Assembly (NCBI RefSeq): GCF_002858805.1
Contig: NZ_PJZI01000040.1
Span: 1-47,123 of the forward strand
Length of the DNA: 47,123 nt
Source of the DNA: Chimaeribacter arupi
Lineage (GTDB): Bacteria > Pseudomonadota > Gammaproteobacteria > Enterobacterales > Enterobacteriaceae
Reading direction: 5' to 3'
Every line of letters starts with the position of its first letter. Position 1 is the stretch's first letter. The position numbers and the translations under genes are program-made. Below the pieces are notes generated by a model. It was not told the DNA's origin and did not search any database. It was given only the letters and a program-made list of their open reading frames with translations. This document shows, piece by piece, positions 44,813 to 47,123 of this stretch.

Positions 44813-45781
44813 TCAGCCCTGCCAGCGGCTCGCGACCCAGGCGGCCTGCTGCCGTTCGTTCAGGAACGTCCAGGCGACAATGCGGCTGACTTTCTGCCCC
44901 TGCGCCATGTCCAGCGTCCGTACCGTGACAGCCCCGGCCTCTTCCAGCGCCTGGTAGATCAGCGGCAGCGTCTCTTTTTTCGACACCAGCGAGGTAAACC
45001 AGAAGCAGTTCTGCGCCAGGGTGCGGCTTTCGCTGACCATCCGGCTGATGAACAGGGCTTCGCCGCCTTCACACCAGAGCTCGTTGCTCTGGCCGCCGAA
45101 GTTAAGCAGCGGCGCGCCGTCCGGGTTGCCCTGGCCGAGGTTCTGGCGCTTGCGGCGGGTGCCGGAAGCGGCCTCTTCTGCCGAGGCGTGGAACGGCGGG
45201 TTGCAGAGGGTGGCGTCGTAACGCTCATTGGGTTTGATGATGTTGGTGAAGATCTGCTGCGGCTGTTTTTGCAGGCGCAAGCGCACATTGTGGGTCAGCA
45301 GCGGGTTCTGCGCGATGATCTTCTTCGCAGAGGCCAGCGCCACCTCATCGGTGTCACTGCCGGTGAAGCGCCAGCCGTAGTCATGCAGGCCGATAATCGG
45401 GTAGATGCAGTTCGCGCCGATGCCGACATCCAGCACGGTGATATTTTTGCCGCGCGGCACCTCGCCCCGGTTGCAGGAGGCGAGCAGGTCAGCCAGGTGG
45501 TGCAGGTAGTCGGCCCGGCCGGGGATGGGCGGGCAGAGGTAACCTTCCGGGATGTCCCACTCCGCGATCTGGTAGAAGTGGCGCAACAGCGCGCGGTTCA
45601 GCGCCTTGACGGCAGCCGGGTCGGCGAAGTCCACGGACAGGTCACCCCAGGCATTTTCCGCCACAAAGGCGGCCAGCTCCGGGCTGGAGGCGATAAGCAC
45701 CGGGAAATCGTAGCGGCTGCGGTGGCGGTTACGCGCGTGAAGTCCGCTTTTTTCCTGCGGGAAGGTTTTCTTTTTTTGCAC
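44813..45781 (-). CDS. rlmF: 23S rRNA m6A1618 methyltransferase
   Basis: A 322-residue SAM-dependent methyltransferase modifying A1618 of 23S rRNA. It aligns with E. coli RlmF (308 aa): GLHARNRHRSRYDFPVL near the N-terminus, GRADYLHHLADLLASCNRGE near 88, SAM motif LDVGIGANCIYP near 115 and catalytic NPPF motif (ATLCNPPFHAS) near 190. The start is GTG at 45781; a TGA four codons upstream rules out any earlier start. Convergent with glnQ. Confidence 0.94.
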   Translation of the reverse strand: MQKKKTFPQEKSGLHARNRHRSRYDFPVLIASSPELAAFVAENAWGDLSVDFADPAAVKALNRALLRHFYQIAEWDIPEGYLCPPIPGRADYLHHLADLLASCNRGEVPRGKNITVLDVGIGANCIYPIIGLHDYGWRFTGSDTDEVALASAKKIIAQNPLLTHNVRLRLQKQPQQIFTNIIKPNERYDATLCNPPFHASAEEAASGTRRKRQNLGQGNPDGAPLLNFGGQSNELWCEGGEALFISRMVSESRTLAQNCFWFTSLVSKKETLPLIYQALEEAGAVTVRTLDMAQGQKVSRIVAWTFLNERQQAAWVASRWQG

Positions 45782-45940
45782 CTGAAGGCTCTCTCACAAC
45801 ATTTTCTGCGCCATACGATAGCACATTCCGCCCACGGCCTGTGGCCCCATCGGCACGCAGAGCGCACATTCTCCCCCTGGACGAACCCCCTGCCCGGCGG
45901 CTAACGTTAAGGATTACGCCATTAAACAAGCAGGTATGCC

Positions 45941-46585
45941 ATGACTGAAGAGAACCGTTACGCTGATGACCGTTACTACTATGAACCCGCCGCCGGGCAC
46001 GGTTTGCCGCACGACCCGCTGAACGCGATTGTCGGCCCGCGGCCGATTGGCTGGATTTCGTCGCTGAACGCTGAGGGGCAGCGCAATCTGGCGCCTTACA
46101 GTTTCTTTAACTGTTTTAACTACCGGCCGCCGATTATTGGTTTTTCCAGCACCGGCTGGAAAGACAGCGTGGCGAATATCCGCGCTACCGGGGAGTTTGT
46201 GTGGAATCTGGCGACGCGCTCCCTGGCGGTGCAGATGAACGAGACCTCCGCCAGCCTGCCGAACGGCGAGGACGAGTTCGAACGCACCGGGCTTACGCCA
46301 ATACGCGGCCGCCGGGTCGCCGCCTGCCGGGTGCTGGAAAGCCCGGTGAATTTCGAGTGCAAGCTGTCACAGTTGATCCAGCTTGAAGGCGCTGACGGCC
46401 GGAAGCTCGATTCCTGGCTGGTGCTGGGGGAAGTGGTGGCGGTGCATATTGACCGCACGCTGCTGGAAGACGGCATTTACCAGACGTCACGCGCGGAGCC
46501 GGTGTTGCGGGCGGGCGGCCCGAGCGCCTATTACGGGATTTCGGAGGATCAGAGGTTTGATCTCGTGAGGCCGGATGCCAGGTAG
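45941..46585 (+). CDS. Flavin reductase-like domain protein
   Basis: A 214-residue protein of the flavin reductase/FMN-binding split-barrel family. Visible features: GPRPIGWISSLNAEGQRNLA near residue 30 (FMN-binding region), APYSFFNCFNYRPPIIGFSS near 50 and EFVWNLATRSLAVQMNETSA near 85. Family members are flavin oxidoreductases or NADH:FMN reductases for two-component monooxygenases; no partner enzyme is nearby. It is the last gene before the terminal repeats. Confidence 0.85.
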   Translation: MTEENRYADDRYYYEPAAGHGLPHDPLNAIVGPRPIGWISSLNAEGQRNLAPYSFFNCFNYRPPIIGFSSTGWKDSVANIRATGEFVWNLATRSLAVQMNETSASLPNGEDEFERTGLTPIRGRRVAACRVLESPVNFECKLSQLIQLEGADGRKLDSWLVLGEVVAVHIDRTLLEDGIYQTSRAEPVLRAGGPSAYYGISEDQRFDLVRPDAR

Positions 46586-46620
46586 GGCTGGCGGGACGCC
46601 CCGTCCGGCGTCTGCCTGCA

Positions 46621-47009
46621 ACCCCGCTGCCGTCATTGGTCGTAAAGTGGGATGTTTCGGTTGCTTATAGGCGCTTATGTGGCTGGGGATCGAGTTTGTT
46701 GCGTTGGCAGACGCGCGCATTCTTTCTGCGGCTCCGCTGCCGTCATCGGTCGTAAAGTGGGATGTTTCGGTTGTTTATAGGCGTTTATGTGGCTGGGGAT
46801 CGAGGTTTGTTGCGTTGGCAGACGCCTGCATTCCTTCTGCGGCTCCGCTGCCGTCATCGGTCGTAAAGTGGGATGTTTCGGTTGTTTATGTGCGGTTATG
46901 TGGCTGATGTTAAAGGGGCTTGAGGTTTGTTGCGTTGGCAAACGCCTGCATTCCTTCTGCGGCTTCGCTGCCGTCATCGGTCGTAAAGTGGGATGTTTCG
47001 GTTGTTTAT
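46621..47009 (+). repeat. Tandem repeat array, about 3.5 units of 110-120 bp
   Basis: The anchor GGTCGTAAAGTGGGATGTTT recurs at 46638, 46748, 46859 and 46979 (spacings 110, 111 and 120 bp). Each unit continues with CGGTTG(T/C)TTAT, a TTATGTGGCTG block, TTTGTTGCGTTGGCA, and a CTGCGGCT(C/T)CGCTGCCGTCAT end. The third unit has a slightly longer, diverged middle. Confidence 0.88.
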
Positions 47010-47036
47010 GTGTATTTATCTACTTAAACCTCCCAG

Positions 47037-47081
47037 CCTCAACCGAGCAGGGCCTGCCGGCGCGCCGGCCCTGCACCCGCG
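47037..47081 (-). repeat. 45-bp GC-rich palindromic repeat, copy 3 (inverted)
   Basis: Exact reverse complement of the 45-bp element at 31-75 and 159-203. Flanking similarity extends it to about 47027-47110, matching positions 2-86 with very few mismatches. Confidence 0.88.
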
Positions 47082-47123
47082 CGCTTTCGGCGCCCCGGCT
47101 GAATCATTGCACGCTCCCGCGTG

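Larger units (their letters stand above)
46586..47123. repeat. Repeat-rich non-coding right end of window
   Basis: This 538-bp stretch has no credible gene. It consists of a tandem array of ~110-120-bp units (about 46621-47009), then the 45-bp GC palindromic element in inverted orientation and a further ~30 bp that mirror the start of the window. Open frames over the array give repetitive peptides (e.g. KQPKHPTLRPMTAA) and are treated as translated repeats. Confidence 0.75.

Noticed and set aside
46675-46977. 100-codon frame encoding repeated KQPKHPTLRPMTAA-type units
   Set aside because: The periodicity follows the DNA tandem array, both strands are open in places, and no protein family is recognisable.
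46621-47009. CRISPR array
   Set aside because: Unit length is 110-120 bp with sequence conserved across the whole unit; there are no short repeats with unique spacers and no cas genes.
1-47123. Insertion sequences, integrases, tRNA or rRNA genes
   Set aside because: None was recognised anywhere in the window.

Overview
The window looks like chromosome from a GC-rich member of the Enterobacterales, possibly Serratia-like. It carries close relatives of E. coli OmpX, RhtA, Tam, Dps, YbiI, GlnHPQ, RlmF, EptB and BetTIBA, and the block ompX-rhtA / dps / ybiI-glnHPQ-rlmF follows E. coli neighbourhood order. The genus is inferred from gene content only. Both ends carry the same repeat family in opposite orientation, so the window may be a complete contig that stops at dispersed repeats.

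Left part (1-24.2 kb). After repeat-rich DNA (1-318) come a paired DUF606 small transporter with a divergent LysR regulator, an ElaA acetyltransferase, a DcrB-like lipoprotein and a YceI protein. Next is a ParD-like DNA-binding protein translationally coupled to an extra methionine aminopeptidase. The osmoprotectant locus betIBA/betT follows, with a BetI operator, then an HTH/PIN toxin-antitoxin-like pair. A LysR-controlled aromatic acid decarboxylase (AroY/LpdC type) lies beside a Tat-signal 3-dehydroquinate dehydratase. A membrane endonuclease/exonuclease/phosphatase-fold protein and EptB follow. A CusRS/HprRS-like two-component system is divergent from a DUF5666 protein, a cytochrome b and a molybdopterin enzyme, with a perfect CusR/HprR-type box between them.

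Right part (24.2-47.1 kb). ompX, rhtA, tam and dps are followed by a group 2 (Kps, ABC-transporter dependent) capsule locus placed between dps and ybiI-glnHPQ. The locus is two convergent operons. One is kpsM-kpsT-(1165-aa glycosyltransferase/HAD fusion)-acetyltransferase on the + strand. The other is kpsF-E-D-C-S on the - strand. Each operon has a near-identical 14-bp RcsAB-type box upstream, which suggests Rcs phosphorelay control of a group 2 capsule. The serotype-specific part is only two genes. The acetyltransferase frame appears to be interrupted near its start by a TAA codon.

The window ends with ybiI, the nitrogen-regulated glutamine transporter glnHPQ (two NtrC sites and a sigma-54 promoter), rlmF, a flavin-reductase-like gene and a tandem array of ~110-120 bp repeats. 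The best candidates for something new are the Rcs-boxed capsule with its fusion enzyme, the CusR/HprR-boxed molybdoenzyme cassette, the ParD-like/Map pair and the terminal repeat family.
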